Assembly: GCF_003112535.1 (NCBI RefSeq)
Contig: NZ_BEWA01000025.1
Span: 1 to 64,000, forward strand
Length of the DNA stretch: 64,000 nucleotides
Source of the DNA: Streptomyces rishiriensis
GTDB lineage: Bacteria; Actinomycetota; Actinomycetes; Streptomycetales; Streptomycetaceae
Direction of reading: 5' to 3'
Made by a program: the position numbers and the translations under genes. A model generated the notes under the pieces. That model saw only the letters and a list, made by a program, of their open reading frames with translations. It was not told where the DNA came from and ran no database searches. Below, in pieces: positions 16,397 through 25,258 of the stretch; within the stretch, counting starts at the first letter, position 1, and the number at the start of each line of letters is the position of its first letter.

Positions 16397-17266
16397 ATGA
16401 CCGCATCGTCCAGCTCCTCCACACCCACCCCGGCGTCGTACAAGAACGCGGCGACCCGCTCCGTGTCCGTGCAGGGCGTCAACTTCGCCTACCGGCAGCT
16501 CGGCCCGGACAACGGCGTACCGCTGATCCTGCTCAACCACCTGTCCGCGGTCTTGGACAACTGGGATCCACGGGTCGTCGACGGACTGGCCGCCCGACGC
16601 CGCGTGATCACTTACGACAACCGCGGCGTCGGCGCGTCCGGCGGCTCCACGCCCGACACCATCGAGGCGATGGCCCGCGACACCGTGCTGTTCATCCGGT
16701 CCCTCGGGTTCGACCGGGTCGACCTGCTCGGCCTGTCGATGGGCGGCTTCATCGCCCAGGTCATCGCGGCAGAGGAACCCGACCTCGTACGCAAACTCAT
16801 CCTCGCGGGCACCGGCCCCGCCGGCGGACCCGGCATCGACAAGGTCACGTCCCTCACCGTCCAGGACATGCTGAAGGCGACGCTGCGGCGCAAGGATCCG
16901 AAGCACTACCTCTTCTTCACCCGGACCGAGGGCGGACAACGGGCGGCGCGCGAATTCCTGGCGCGGCTGAAGGAGCGCACGGACGACCGCGACAAGGCGA
17001 TCTCGGTGCCCTCGTTCCGCGCCCAGCTGAAGGCCATCAAACGCTGGGGCCGCACGGCACCGCAGGACCTGTCGCGCATCCAGCAGCCGGTCCTGGTGGC
17101 CAACGGCGAGAGCGACCGGATGGTCCCGAGCGTCAACACGATCGACCTGGCGGCCCGACTGCCCCGGGGTGAACTCGAGCCCCTCTACCCCGACGCCGGA
17201 CACGGCGGGATCTTCCAGCACCACGACAGATTCGTTCCGCGGGCGCTCGCATTCCTGGAACCGTAG
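16397..17266 (+). CDS. Alpha/beta hydrolase
   Basis: A 289-residue alpha/beta hydrolase. The oxyanion region is LILLNHLSAVLDNWDPR, the nucleophile elbow GLSMGGFIA holds the catalytic Ser, the acid is in ANGESDRMVPS, and the His is in DAGHGGIFQHH. YDNRGVGASGG is typical of the family. The ATG at 16397 has CCAGGA upstream. It stands downstream of the AKR gene in the same direction, separated by about 350 bp of decayed sequence, so it probably has its own promoter. The substrate is not evident: esterase, lactonase and haloperoxidase-like activities are all compatible. Confidence 0.9.
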   Translation: MTASSSSSTPTPASYKNAATRSVSVQGVNFAYRQLGPDNGVPLILLNHLSAVLDNWDPRVVDGLAARRRVITYDNRGVGASGGSTPDTIEAMARDTVLFIRSLGFDRVDLLGLSMGGFIAQVIAAEEPDLVRKLILAGTGPAGGPGIDKVTSLTVQDMLKATLRRKDPKHYLFFTRTEGGQRAAREFLARLKERTDDRDKAISVPSFRAQLKAIKRWGRTAPQDLSRIQQPVLVANGESDRMVPSVNTIDLAARLPRGELEPLYPDAGHGGIFQHHDRFVPRALAFLEP

Positions 17267-17681
17267 CCAGCAGCCGGACAGGTCCAAGGCCCCTGCCTTG
17301 CACCCAGCGAGACCGGCACCAGGAAATCCGTCCTCGCACATTGCCACCATGAACAGCGACCCCGGCGGAGGTCGACGGGGTCCGGCCACCCGGTGGACGG
17401 ATCGTGCTGCGGCTGTTCCTCGTCGGAGCCGTGGTCGGCAAGGGCCACCCTCGTACTTCGGGCCCGCGGCGGAGGTCACGCCGAGGTACGGCTGTCCGAT
17501 GCGGTGACGGCGGTTTCGGGTGCGGCGCCCCGCCGAACGAACGGCCCAGGTATGTATCAGATCCTCGTACCCGAACGCGCCCACTCGGTCTCTCTTCCGC
17601 CCCCGTCCCGCCGGTGACTCCGGCTTCCCTCCGAGGTGAACCCCCTCGGTGCCCGCACGCCGCTCGCCCTTGAAACGCCGG
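17267..17681. other. Stretch without a recognisable gene
   Basis: I see no start with a ribosome site and no family resemblance on either strand between the hydrolase stop and the ABC-transporter fragment. An Arg- and Pro-rich translation in all frames suggests non-coding or heavily decayed DNA. Confidence 0.5.
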
Positions 17682-18150
17682 GTTCCACCGCCTCGAGTAC
17701 GGCCTGCGGCACGGCGAGTCGGCCGCGAGCCTCAAGGCCCCGGCCGGCCACCTCGTCGCCTCGGCCGTCGGGTTGGTCGGCATGTCGCCCGCGTTCGCCG
17801 ACCGCTGCCCGCACGAGCTGTCAGGAGGCCGGCGCCAGCGTGTCGCGGTGGCCAGGGCGCTCGCTGCCGACCTGCGGGTGCTGATCTGCGACGAGGTCAC
17901 CTCCGCACTGGACGAGGAGGCGGCCGCGGCGATCATGGATCTGCTCGCTGGCCTATAGGGAACAGCGAGACGCGACGCTCGTCCTCATGAGCCACGCTCT
18001 TCGCCTGGTCGCGGACCGCACGGACACGGTGACGGTGCTGGATGCGGGACGGGTGGTGGAGCCGGGGCGGACCGAGGAGGTCTTCGGTGCTCCGACGTAT
18101 TCGGCGGCACAGGCTCTCCTCGGCCGCGCCGCAGAGGTCGGTCGGCCTTG
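17682..18150 (+). pseudogene. ABC transporter ATP-binding protein, truncated and frameshifted
   Basis: The C-terminal half of an oligopeptide-type ABC ATPase. It has the signature CPHELSGGRRQRVAVARALA, Walker B LRVLICDEVTSALD, and, after a one-base slip near 17950, the H-loop LVLMSHALRLVADR and VLDAGRVVEPGRTEEVFGAP. The Walker A half is missing upstream of about 17682. The gene ends normally at 18150, where it meets the equally truncated DUF1801 gene on the other strand. The Dpp/nickel-type class is likely from the ending, but the substrate is unknown. Confidence 0.8.
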
Positions 18151-18349
18151 AGACAGCTGTTGCCCACCCGTAGATCGAGACGCCGTAAGACCGGACGCCG
18201 ATGTACAGCCTGCGCTGTTCGACCCGGTAGACGGGCATTCCGCACGACAGTGCCACGCTCGCCTGCGGGAATTCCTTGAGGATCAGCCCGCTCACCCGGT
18301 CGAGGAGCGGGCGGCGACCTGGCGGATGGGCGTCGATGTACTCCTGCAC
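18150..18349 (-). pseudogene. DUF1801 (YdhG-like) protein, 3'-truncated
   Basis: MQEYIDAHPPGRRPLLDRVS, then LILKEFPQASVALSCGMPVY and RLYIGVRSYGVSIYGW match the first 60 or so residues of DUF1801 proteins. After YGWATA the frame enters the antisense of the ABC gene. The C-terminal half is therefore lost at about 18165, and the open frame to 17933 is not part of the family. Confidence 0.7.
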
Positions 18350-18473
18350 ACGGTCCAGGCCATATTGCGGTCTTCCCGTGAGCCCCCGCTGCGGCTCGGC
18401 CGGTCGTCCCCGGGCGTCAGGTGGCTGATCTCGGCAGATGGAGAACTGGGACGGGAGTAACTAGGGTCGGCAC

Positions 18474-19127
18474 GTGGCTTTCATCATGGTGTGCGAAGAC
18501 GACGCGGCGGTCCGCGACATCCTCAGGCGTGCCCTGGAGCATGACGGCCACACCGTTTCCGTCGCCGCCACGGCCGACAGCCTGCTGCGGCAGCTCGCAC
18601 CGGCGCCCCAGCTGGTCGTCCTGGATCTCGGGCTGCCGGACGCAGACGGCCGCGATGTCTGCCTGGCCCTGAGGGCTCGCGGCGTCGACGTGCCGGTGTT
18701 GATGCTCACCGCCTTGGACGGCCTGCATCACAAGGTGGGCGGCTTCGAGGCCGGCGCCGACGACTACATGACCAAACCCTTCGACATCCCGGAACTGCTG
18801 GTCCGCGTCCGGGCGCTGCTGCGCCGGGCCACCGTGGCGCCCGCACCGCACGAGGTCGTGCTCGATCCGGCGAAGCACGTGGTGTCCTACGATGCGGCGA
18901 GCATGAGCCTGACCCCGACCGAGTTCCGACTACTGGGCCGCCTGATCGCCTCGCAGGGCGACGCGGTACGTCGCCACGCCCTCGTCGCCGCCGGCTGGCC
19001 GCACGGAGCACAGGTCAGCGACAACACTCTCGACTCCTATATGCGCCGGCTGCGGGCCAAGCTGGGTCCGCTGGGTGTGGCCGGCCGTCTGGCGACGGTC
19101 CGCGGCGTGGGCTACCGATGGCAGTGA
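18474..19127 (+). CDS. OmpR-family response regulator
   Basis: A 217-residue two-component response regulator. The receiver domain has acidic Asp9-Asp10, phospho-acceptor Asp51 in VVLDLGLPD, Thr79 in VLMLTA and Lys101 in MTKPF. The C-terminal winged helix has LTPTEFRLLGRLIA and VSDNTLDSYMRRLRAKLG, ending RGVGYRWQ. The GTG at 18474 lies 6 nt after TAGGGT, so translation may be leaderless; an ATG four codons later is the alternative. It overlaps the kinase gene by 10 bp, and a membrane protein follows, giving a three-gene operon. Confidence 0.93.
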   Translation: MAFIMVCEDDAAVRDILRRALEHDGHTVSVAATADSLLRQLAPAPQLVVLDLGLPDADGRDVCLALRARGVDVPVLMLTALDGLHHKVGGFEAGADDYMTKPFDIPELLVRVRALLRRATVAPAPHEVVLDPAKHVVSYDAASMSLTPTEFRLLGRLIASQGDAVRRHALVAAGWPHGAQVSDNTLDSYMRRLRAKLGPLGVAGRLATVRGVGYRWQ

Positions 19128-20386
19128 CGGGATTCCGTAGAAGCGTCGTCGCGCTCACCGTCGTGATCGCCACCGCCGTGGTCGCCATCCTGGTCGTGGT
19201 CTCGCACGTGCTGCTGAGCAGGGTGACGGACGCGGACGCGCACGATCTGGCCCGGACGCGCGCCGAGGCGGTCGCGGCGAACGTCACCTCCGAGGGCGGC
19301 CGTGTCGTGCTCACGGAGAACGGCAGTGAGGCGTTGGACGAGGTCGCCTGGGTGTATGCCGACGGCCGCCTGATCGACGGGAATGTGCCGGCGAGCGTGG
19401 TCGGGCGTGTCGAGGAGCTGGCGGGCTCGGCGCGTTCGCAGACCGCGACCGTGGACGACTCCCTCCTGTACGCGCGGCAGGTCCCGGTCGACGGCCACCA
19501 CGTCATGGTGATCGTCCGGGTGGACCTCACGCCCTATGAGACGTCCGAGCAGCGCAGCCTGACCTTGTCGTTGATCCTGGGCGGCCTCACGATCCTCCTC
19601 GCCGGCGGTGTCGCGCATCTCGTGGTGCGCCGCGCGCTGCGGGTCGTGCATGAAATGGCTCGCCTCGCCGACGACTGGGGTCATCACGAACCCGGGCGTC
19701 GTTTCAACCTCGGCGTCCCCCGCGACGAGTTCGGGGAACTGGGACAGACCCTGGATCGCCTTCTGGAGCGCGTCGACAACGCGTTGGCGGACGAGCGCCG
19801 GCTCACCGACGAGATCGCCCACGAACTGCGGACACCGCTCACGGTCCTGCGGGGCGAGGCGCAGCTGGCGCAGCTGTCCGGCGAGCCGGTGGTGCCGGAG
19901 GTCGTGCTGAGCGAGGTCGACCGCCTCGATGCGGCGATCACGACGATTCTCCGGGCCGCACGCGCACGGACGGACGACGGGACCCGATGCGATCTGCGTT
20001 CCGCTGCGCGGCAGGCGATCGGCACTCGCGCGGTCGAGGTCGTCTTCCCGGCGAAGGTCGAGGCGGCCGTGGCTTCTGACGTCGCCGTGTCGCTGCTGTC
20101 ACCCCTGCTGGAGAACGGCCTGCGGCATGCGAAGTCCCGGGTGTGGATCACCGCGCGCCACCAGGGCGAGGTCATCGTGGTCGATGTCCTGGACGACGGC
20201 CCGGGGTTCGGTCCCGACGAGGTCGACCGGGTCTTCGAAGCGGGTGTGACCGGCGGCGATGGATATGGGCTGGGGTTGCCTGTGGCCCGGCGCATCGCCG
20301 CCTCGGCCGGTGTGGAGGTCCGTGCGATCGCGGACGGCCGCGGTCATGTCGAGGTGACGCTCCCGGCCGTGCGTGCGATTACGTAG
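19118..20386 (+). CDS. Sensor histidine kinase
   Basis: A 422-residue membrane kinase. Helix 1 is at about 8-30 and helix 2 at about 148-170, flanking a roughly 115-residue extracytoplasmic sensor domain of no known type. A HAMP-like linker is followed by the phospho-acceptor His235 in DEIAHELRTPLTVLRGE, the N box LLSPLLENGLRHA, the G1 box DVLDDGPGFGPDE and the G2 box GYGLGLPVARRIA. The ATG lies inside the response regulator's end, so the pair is translationally coupled. The signal is unknown. Confidence 0.93.
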   Translation: MAVTGFRRSVVALTVVIATAVVAILVVVSHVLLSRVTDADAHDLARTRAEAVAANVTSEGGRVVLTENGSEALDEVAWVYADGRLIDGNVPASVVGRVEELAGSARSQTATVDDSLLYARQVPVDGHHVMVIVRVDLTPYETSEQRSLTLSLILGGLTILLAGGVAHLVVRRALRVVHEMARLADDWGHHEPGRRFNLGVPRDEFGELGQTLDRLLERVDNALADERRLTDEIAHELRTPLTVLRGEAQLAQLSGEPVVPEVVLSEVDRLDAAITTILRAARARTDDGTRCDLRSAARQAIGTRAVEVVFPAKVEAAVASDVAVSLLSPLLENGLRHAKSRVWITARHQGEVIVVDVLDDGPGFGPDEVDRVFEAGVTGGDGYGLGLPVARRIAASAGVEVRAIADGRGHVEVTLPAVRAIT

Positions 20387-20424
20387 TCAGGTTGCTTGCA
20401 GGTTCCCCGCGTAAACCTGGCCGC

Positions 20425-21696
20425 ATGACAACGACAACGGAAGCGCGCACGCGCAGCGGGCGTCTCATGCTCAACAAGGTCCCTGAGGTCACCATCTGGT
20501 TCTGGGTGATCAAGATCCTGTGCACCACTGTGGGTGAGAGCTTCGCCGACTGGATCAACATGAAGCTGGGCGTCGGCCTGGTGAACACGGCCTGGATCTT
20601 CACCGGGGTGTTCGTGGTGGTCCTGGCCGTCCAGTTGCGGCTGAAGCGGTACGTTCCGTTCCCCTACTGGCTGACCGTGGTCGTTGTCAGCGTCACGGGC
20701 ACCCTGTACACCGACATCCTCACCGATCAGCTCAACGTGCCGCTGTGGATCAGCTCCGCGGTCTTCTCGGTGCTGCTCGCGGTGGTCTTCGGCGTGTGGT
20801 GGCTGCGCGAGCGCACGCTGTCGATCCACTCCGTCACCACGCTTCCGCGTGAGTCGTTCTACTGGCTCGCCGTTCTCGTCACCTTCGCGCTCGGCACCGC
20901 GACCGGCGACTGGACCCTCGAGCTCACCGGCTGGAGCCCGGGCGCCTCGGTGCTGCTGCCGCTCGGCCTCATCGCCGCGATCACGCTGCTGTGGAAGTTC
21001 GGCGCGAATCCGGTGCTGTCCTTCTGGCTCGCCTACATCCTGACCCGCCCGCTGGGCGCGAACATCGGCGACTGGCTCGCCTCCCCGAAGGTCGCTCAGC
21101 CGGGCGAGCCGACCGGCCTCGCGCTGGGCACCTTCACCACCAGCCTGATCTTCCTCGGCCTGATCCTGGCGACCGTGGTCTACCTGACGGTGACGCGCTC
21201 GGACGTGACCGAGACCTACGAGGCCGCCCACGCCACCCACACCACCGGCGACCTGCGAAAGGAGCGCGTCGGTCTGGCCGGCTTCGGACTGCTCGCCGTC
21301 GCCACCACGGGCCTTCTGATCTGGGCCCACAGCCAGCCGCACGTCGGCCCGGCGCCGGAGGCCGACAACACCTCCGCCGTGCAGATGGCCCCCGGCGAGG
21401 CGGTGAAGAAATTCCCGCCCGCCAAGGTCACCGCCCTGAAGACCCTCGCCTCCACCGCGCTCAAGGACGCCCGCTCCGGGAACGCGAAGGGTGCGCACAC
21501 GGCCGCACAGTCGCTGCGTGACCTGTGGGATGCCGACCAGGCCTCGCTGCAGCCGCTGGACCAGACCGGGTGGACCTCCATCGACGCCCAGATGGACAAG
21601 GTGCTGGGGACCTTCGGCATCGATCACTCGAACCCGCCTATGCCGCCCGCGCAGCAGGAGAAGGAACTGAACGCCCTCCTGACGGACATGGGCTGA
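20425..21696 (+). CDS. COG4705-type membrane protein of the two-component operon
   Basis: A 423-residue polytopic membrane protein. It starts with about nine helices and paired short repeats (VPEVTIWFWVIKILCTTVGE and ESFYWLAVLVTFALGTATGD), the pattern of the COG4705 uncharacterised family. In that family each repeat carries a conserved T-x-G-E/D. The C-terminal 110 residues after a last helix are soluble and helical (VKKFPPAKVTALKTLASTAL). It starts 38 bp after the kinase stop and ends before a 42-bp palindrome. It is probably the output or the sensing partner of the two-component system; transport activity is unproven. Confidence 0.85.
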   Translation: MTTTTEARTRSGRLMLNKVPEVTIWFWVIKILCTTVGESFADWINMKLGVGLVNTAWIFTGVFVVVLAVQLRLKRYVPFPYWLTVVVVSVTGTLYTDILTDQLNVPLWISSAVFSVLLAVVFGVWWLRERTLSIHSVTTLPRESFYWLAVLVTFALGTATGDWTLELTGWSPGASVLLPLGLIAAITLLWKFGANPVLSFWLAYILTRPLGANIGDWLASPKVAQPGEPTGLALGTFTTSLIFLGLILATVVYLTVTRSDVTETYEAAHATHTTGDLRKERVGLAGFGLLAVATTGLLIWAHSQPHVGPAPEADNTSAVQMAPGEAVKKFPPAKVTALKTLASTALKDARSGNAKGAHTAAQSLRDLWDADQASLQPLDQTGWTSIDAQMDKVLGTFGIDHSNPPMPPAQQEKELNALLTDMG

Positions 21697-21797
21697 CAGG
21701 CCAGGCCACGCCCGGCCGAGCCATCCGCCCGACGGGTTGAGTGTGCCGGACTACGCCGAGAACACGCCGCCTCGGCACACACCCGAGCCGTGGACAA

Positions 21798-21839
21798 CGG
21801 ATATGCCCGGGTCGCCTGCAGGCGACCCGGGCATATCCG
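21798..21839. terminator. 42-bp perfect palindrome, probable bidirectional terminator
   Basis: CGGATATGCCCGGGTCGCC-TG (21798-21818) is followed by its exact reverse complement to 21839. The only loop is the central few bases of TGCA. It lies about 100 bp after the stop of the membrane protein gene, between it and decayed minus-strand DNA. Confidence 0.7.
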
Positions 21840-22079
21840 CACACTCCGTTGGGACGGTCGAAGCCGGCGTTGATGGCTCCGACCGCCCCACGGTCACCCC
21901 AGGCTGATCGACGGCCACGGTGGACCGGCGATGGGGGCGGGGCCGGCACGGTACGCGCCGGCGCTCTGTGCGATAGCGGCCCTGGCCGCGCACAAACCGG
22001 TAACGGTGCGACGACACTCCGGCGATATGCTTGCCGTGCTGGAGCGGCACTTGGCCGAGGGCTGGTTCGGACGGGAGGG

Positions 22080-22336
22080 CGGGCCAACGGTCTATCCTCA
22101 TGGTGAACGCCACGGTCAGGACCGTCATCAGCACTGCAGCAGTGGTCAGCGCCACGAGCGAGAGCCGGCCCGCAGGGTGCGCGGGGTGAGACGGCGGACG
22201 ACGCGTTTCTTGACAGGCGGTGTCCGATCCCGCGCGCCGTGCCGATGGTCAGCGCGCTGCCGCCTCGCGCAGCTTGTGCCGCAGCCGGGTCAGACAATGA
22301 TCCAGTGTGTTGTCGTTGACCTGGGCGCCCTCGGGC
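22080..22336 (-). pseudogene. Remnant of a second two-component system
   Basis: Reading right to left, VNDNTLDHCLTRLRHKLREA (about 22250-22330) is the last helix region of an OmpR-type response regulator, ending at a stop at 22249-22251. Next come RRLTPRTLRA and, after a frame slip near 22170, LVALTTAAVLMTVLTVAFTM, which is the first membrane helix of a histidine kinase. Everything else of both genes is gone. Gene order and spacing match a normal regulator-kinase operon that has been deleted on both sides. Confidence 0.65.
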
Positions 22337-22625
22337 CGACCTGACCGGATCAGATCGAGACGGCGCACGATGCACCCGAGATCGGTCCGAGTGGCCGAAC
22401 GCCCCTGGTCGCCGCGCAAGGGATGCGAAGCAGACAAGGCGGTCGCGTGGTTGGCGCCAGTCACGGAACCTCCTGCGCGGGGTTCTCGCCCTCTCCGTGC
22501 GCACCGGACACCGTGAACGTACGTGTTTGATCATCACGGGCACGCTCATGACCATTACCGCAGCGGACATCCTGTTCCCGCGGTCGTCACGTCGGTGATG
22601 CGCCAAGCGGCCGGGGTCCCTCGCG

Positions 22626-23135
22626 TCACGGACGGGTCTTCTCGAAATCGCTCTGCGGCGGGGAGTGCTCGGGTGGGTGGCTGGAGCCGTGCCGCCTGAA
22701 CACCCAGGTGCGGTACACCCAGAAGCGGAAGCCGGTTGCGGCCGCCAGGCCGACAGCCTTGAACAGGTTGCTCTGGAGAGCGGTGTCCCAACCGAACCAA
22801 TAGGTCGCCGCGTACAGCACGCCGTTCTCGATGGCCAGGCCGATGACGCTGAACACGACGAACAGGGTGAACTCGCGGGCCGGCCGGCACTTGTCCCGGT
22901 CGCGGTAGGCGTAGTAACGAAAGCCCAGGTAGTTGACGAGAACCGCCACGCTGGTGCCGATCACGCTGCACCGCACCACAGGCAATCTCGTGACCGAGCG
23001 GCACAGGTTGAACACCGCGAAGTTCACCACCACACCGAGACCGCCGACCACGGCGAACCTCACGATCTCGGCCGCCAAGTCTCGACGCATCCGGTTGCCC
23101 GGCGGTCGATCAGGAGCGGAATCCGACGTGTACAT
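22626..23135 (-). CDS. GtrA-family membrane protein
   Basis: A four-helix GtrA/DPMS-like protein of about 170 residues. FAVVGGLGVVVNFAVFNL opens the domain. VRCSVIGTSVAVLVNYLGFR and then TLFVVFSVIGLAIENGVLY follow, and NLFKAVGLAAATGFRFWVYR with the terminal WVFRR motif is the family hallmark. Such proteins help move lipid-linked sugars or act in cell-wall glycosylation. The start is uncertain: ATG 23135 overlaps the preceding gene by 26 bp, and ATG 23090 gives a shorter, more typical N-terminus. Either way it is coupled to the lipoprotein gene upstream. Confidence 0.85.
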   Translation of the reverse strand: MYTSDSAPDRPPGNRMRRDLAAEIVRFAVVGGLGVVVNFAVFNLCRSVTRLPVVRCSVIGTSVAVLVNYLGFRYYAYRDRDKCRPAREFTLFVVFSVIGLAIENGVLYAATYWFGWDTALQSNLFKAVGLAAATGFRFWVYRTWVFRRHGSSHPPEHSPPQSDFEKTRP

Positions 23136-24081
23136 GATCGTGATGAGTCGGGTCGCTGAAGAACTGGCCTGCGCTGGCACCGCTCGGCAGTTCCGGTCCG
23201 CCCACGTTGTAGGAGCCGACCGCCGCAGCATCCCGCATGAACGACTCGATCAGACGGCGGGGGGTGGCCGAGTCGACCACGGAGCGGCCATTGATCTGCC
23301 AGACGTCGAACGCCAGGCCGCGCGGGTGGTCGCTGGGGCGGGACGTGCCGAAGACGTCCAGCGGATGGCCCGAGCGGATCACGCTCAGGTTCATCCGGTA
23401 CGTGTCCGCCAGCCGCAGCATCGCCTCCAGGACACTGGTGTGGATGTGCCCGCTGCGCACGTCGGCACGTGCGGCCGGCGGCAGACCGATACGCGAGTCG
23501 TCCAGCACCTTGCGTGCGGCCGGGGGCAGGGACGAGACGGCCGGACCCGGGCGGGCCGGATGCAGGGCGGTGATCGCCCACCGCGGAATCGCGCGGCTCA
23601 GCCGTACGTCCACGGTGGTCCCACCCGCAGTGACCGCGCCTGCCCGGCGGGTCCACTGCCGGCAGACCACCAGCACGCTGGCCGCGTCCGCCAGGATGCC
23701 GCCGTACTGGGCGTCCACCACCCGCAGCACGGCCTCGTCGGCCGAAGCCAGCAGCGGCCCCGCCTGTCCCACGAGGCCCGGATCCAGCCCGAGGGCGGAT
23801 ACCCGGCGCCGGGCCGCAGCCGCGCCCTGTTCCCCGGTGCGCCAACTTCCTAGAGCCACGATGAGCTGTACGGCGCGCAGCTTGACCTGCGGATCGACAT
23901 CGTCAGGGCTGGGATGCCACGGCGTGGCGCGCGGGAGTCCTGACGGGTTTCCGGGGCTTTCCGCTGCGGTGACACGAAGGCGGTCACCGGAACAGCCTGC
24001 GGCGCCGAATGCCATTCCACCCACCGCAAGCAGTACCGTCCGACGACCAACCGATGACGCCGGCTGCCCGAAGTCACGCAT
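23110..24081 (-). CDS. Putative lipoprotein with peptidase M15-like C-terminal domain
   Basis: A 323-residue exported protein. The N-terminus has twin Arg (GRRTVLLAVGGMAFGAAGC) with a lipobox ending at Cys, so Tat export and lipidation are plausible. A helical middle domain of unknown type follows. The last 110 residues contain SDHPRGLAFDVWQING (His-x6-Asp) and a terminal HHDHVHVGF, the metal-ligand pattern of the M15/hedgehog-type LD-/DD-peptidase fold. It overlaps the GtrA gene, suggesting a joint envelope role. Peptidase activity is inferred from the motifs only. Confidence 0.7.
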   Translation of the reverse strand: MRDFGQPASSVGRRTVLLAVGGMAFGAAGCSGDRLRVTAAESPGNPSGLPRATPWHPSPDDVDPQVKLRAVQLIVALGSWRTGEQGAAAARRRVSALGLDPGLVGQAGPLLASADEAVLRVVDAQYGGILADAASVLVVCRQWTRRAGAVTAGGTTVDVRLSRAIPRWAITALHPARPGPAVSSLPPAARKVLDDSRIGLPPAARADVRSGHIHTSVLEAMLRLADTYRMNLSVIRSGHPLDVFGTSRPSDHPRGLAFDVWQINGRSVVDSATPRRLIESFMRDAAAVGSYNVGGPELPSGASAGQFFSDPTHHDHVHVGFRS

Positions 24082-24358
24082 CGATCAGTCCCCCTCCTTT
24101 CCCGGAAGGTGCGCCGGGCCGCCCCGGTGCGAGAACCAAAGCCCTGTGCGCCTGGCAGAGCGACCGTGGCTCTGGCGAGGGACGCGACATCCGGGGACTG
24201 GGGTAAGACAAACCCGAAGTACCCATTGCCCGGTCTTCGAGCATTACCTCATGGTTTGTAGGGTTTCGCAGAAGATTGTCGGTCCGTGTGCCGAAGGTGT
24301 GCACAGGAGGGCGTTGAGCCCAGTCGGCGACCGAGGCAGACGAGGACGGGTCTCCCCG

Positions 24359-25258
24359 TCAGGTCCGGACGGTCGCGGTCACGGCCTGCCGGGCCGCCCG
24401 CTCCACCAGTGAGACGCCGTCGCTCATCGACGTGCTGCCGTCCGACAGCACGGTGACGAGGTAGCGGTGTCCGTCCACCGTGATCCGGCCGACGCTGTTG
24501 ACGTCCCAGAGCCCGGAGGTGGTGCGCTGCAGCCAGCCGTTCTTCAATGCGTACTCGGTGTCGGAGGCCGTCGAGACACCCCACGTCTGATCGCTCGCGA
24601 TACGGCTCATCAGGGTTTGGACGTAGGTCCGGGACTCTTTGTTCAGCGGGGAGCCGGTCTTCGACGTCGCAGCGCCGTCGAACACGGAGAGCAGGAGCCT
24701 GATCTGGTCACTCGCCGTCGTCCGCGTCAGCCCCCACTTCGTGCCGTGACCACCCTTGGTCGAGGTCAGTCCCAGGCGTTTGTTGGCCGCCTCCAGGCCC
24801 GGTGCCTGGCCGATCTCGCGCCACAGGGCGTTCGCCGCCGCGTTGTCGCTGTTGCGGATCATCGGTTCGGCCAGCGCGCGTTCATGAGTGGTGAGGTGCC
24901 GGCCCGCGTCCTGAGCCTGCAGCAGCAGTGCCGCGAGGATGTCGACCTTGATGATGCTAGCGGTGTCGTACAGGGCGTCCTGACCGTACAGCGACGGCTT
25001 CCGGCTCCCGCCGTCGAGGCTGAGCACCGCCGCTGTCACGCGCGCCTTGCTCTGCGGCTGCATCGCGGCGTGGACGCCGGCTGTGGTCTGGGTCTGCGCC
25101 GACAGCGCGGGCGCGGCGACCGCAGGTGCCGTGTGCAGCGCGCCAAGGGAGAAGAGGGTCGTCACCGAGGCCAGGAGCACACCGGCGCAGGCGCCGACGC
25201 GGCTGTCACGGCGCCTGGCTGAGGACTTCGAATGCGGCACGGAACGGGGGCAGGACAT
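24359..25258 (-). CDS. Secreted class A beta-lactamase-type serine hydrolase
   Basis: A 299-residue exported protein of the class A beta-lactamase/penicillin-binding fold. A signal peptide spans about 20-49, ending AVAAPA. The nucleophile motif is S101-I-I-K104 in YDTASIIKVDILAA, the SDN motif is in IRNSDNAAANAL (137-139), and a K-N-G segment (EYALKNGWLQRTT) stands where K-T-G or K-S-G is usual. The ATG at 25258 is the best start that keeps the signal peptide short. It may be a beta-lactamase or a carboxypeptidase-like relative, and the altered KTG box makes true beta-lactamase activity uncertain. Confidence 0.82.
   Translation of the reverse strand: MSCPRSVPHSKSSARRRDSRVGACAGVLLASVTTLFSLGALHTAPAVAAPALSAQTQTTAGVHAAMQPQSKARVTAAVLSLDGGSRKPSLYGQDALYDTASIIKVDILAALLLQAQDAGRHLTTHERALAEPMIRNSDNAAANALWREIGQAPGLEAANKRLGLTSTKGGHGTKWGLTRTTASDQIRLLLSVFDGAATSKTGSPLNKESRTYVQTLMSRIASDQTWGVSTASDTEYALKNGWLQRTTSGLWDVNSVGRITVDGHRYLVTVLSDGSTSMSDGVSLVERAARQAVTATVRT

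Noticed and set aside
15000..16482. Long minus-strand frame (about 500 codons) opposite the aldo-keto reductase
   Set aside because: It is the mirror of a well-conserved coding gene with clear catalytic residues; the antisense translation has no motif, start or ribosome site.
16013..17584. Long minus-strand frame opposite the alpha/beta hydrolase
   Set aside because: It covers the hydrolase in antisense, with Arg/Gly-rich low-complexity sequence typical of high-GC shadow frames.
20344..21627. 427-codon minus-strand frame opposite the COG4705 gene
   Set aside because: The plus strand has regular membrane helices and operon spacing; the antisense product is hydrophilic and repetitive.
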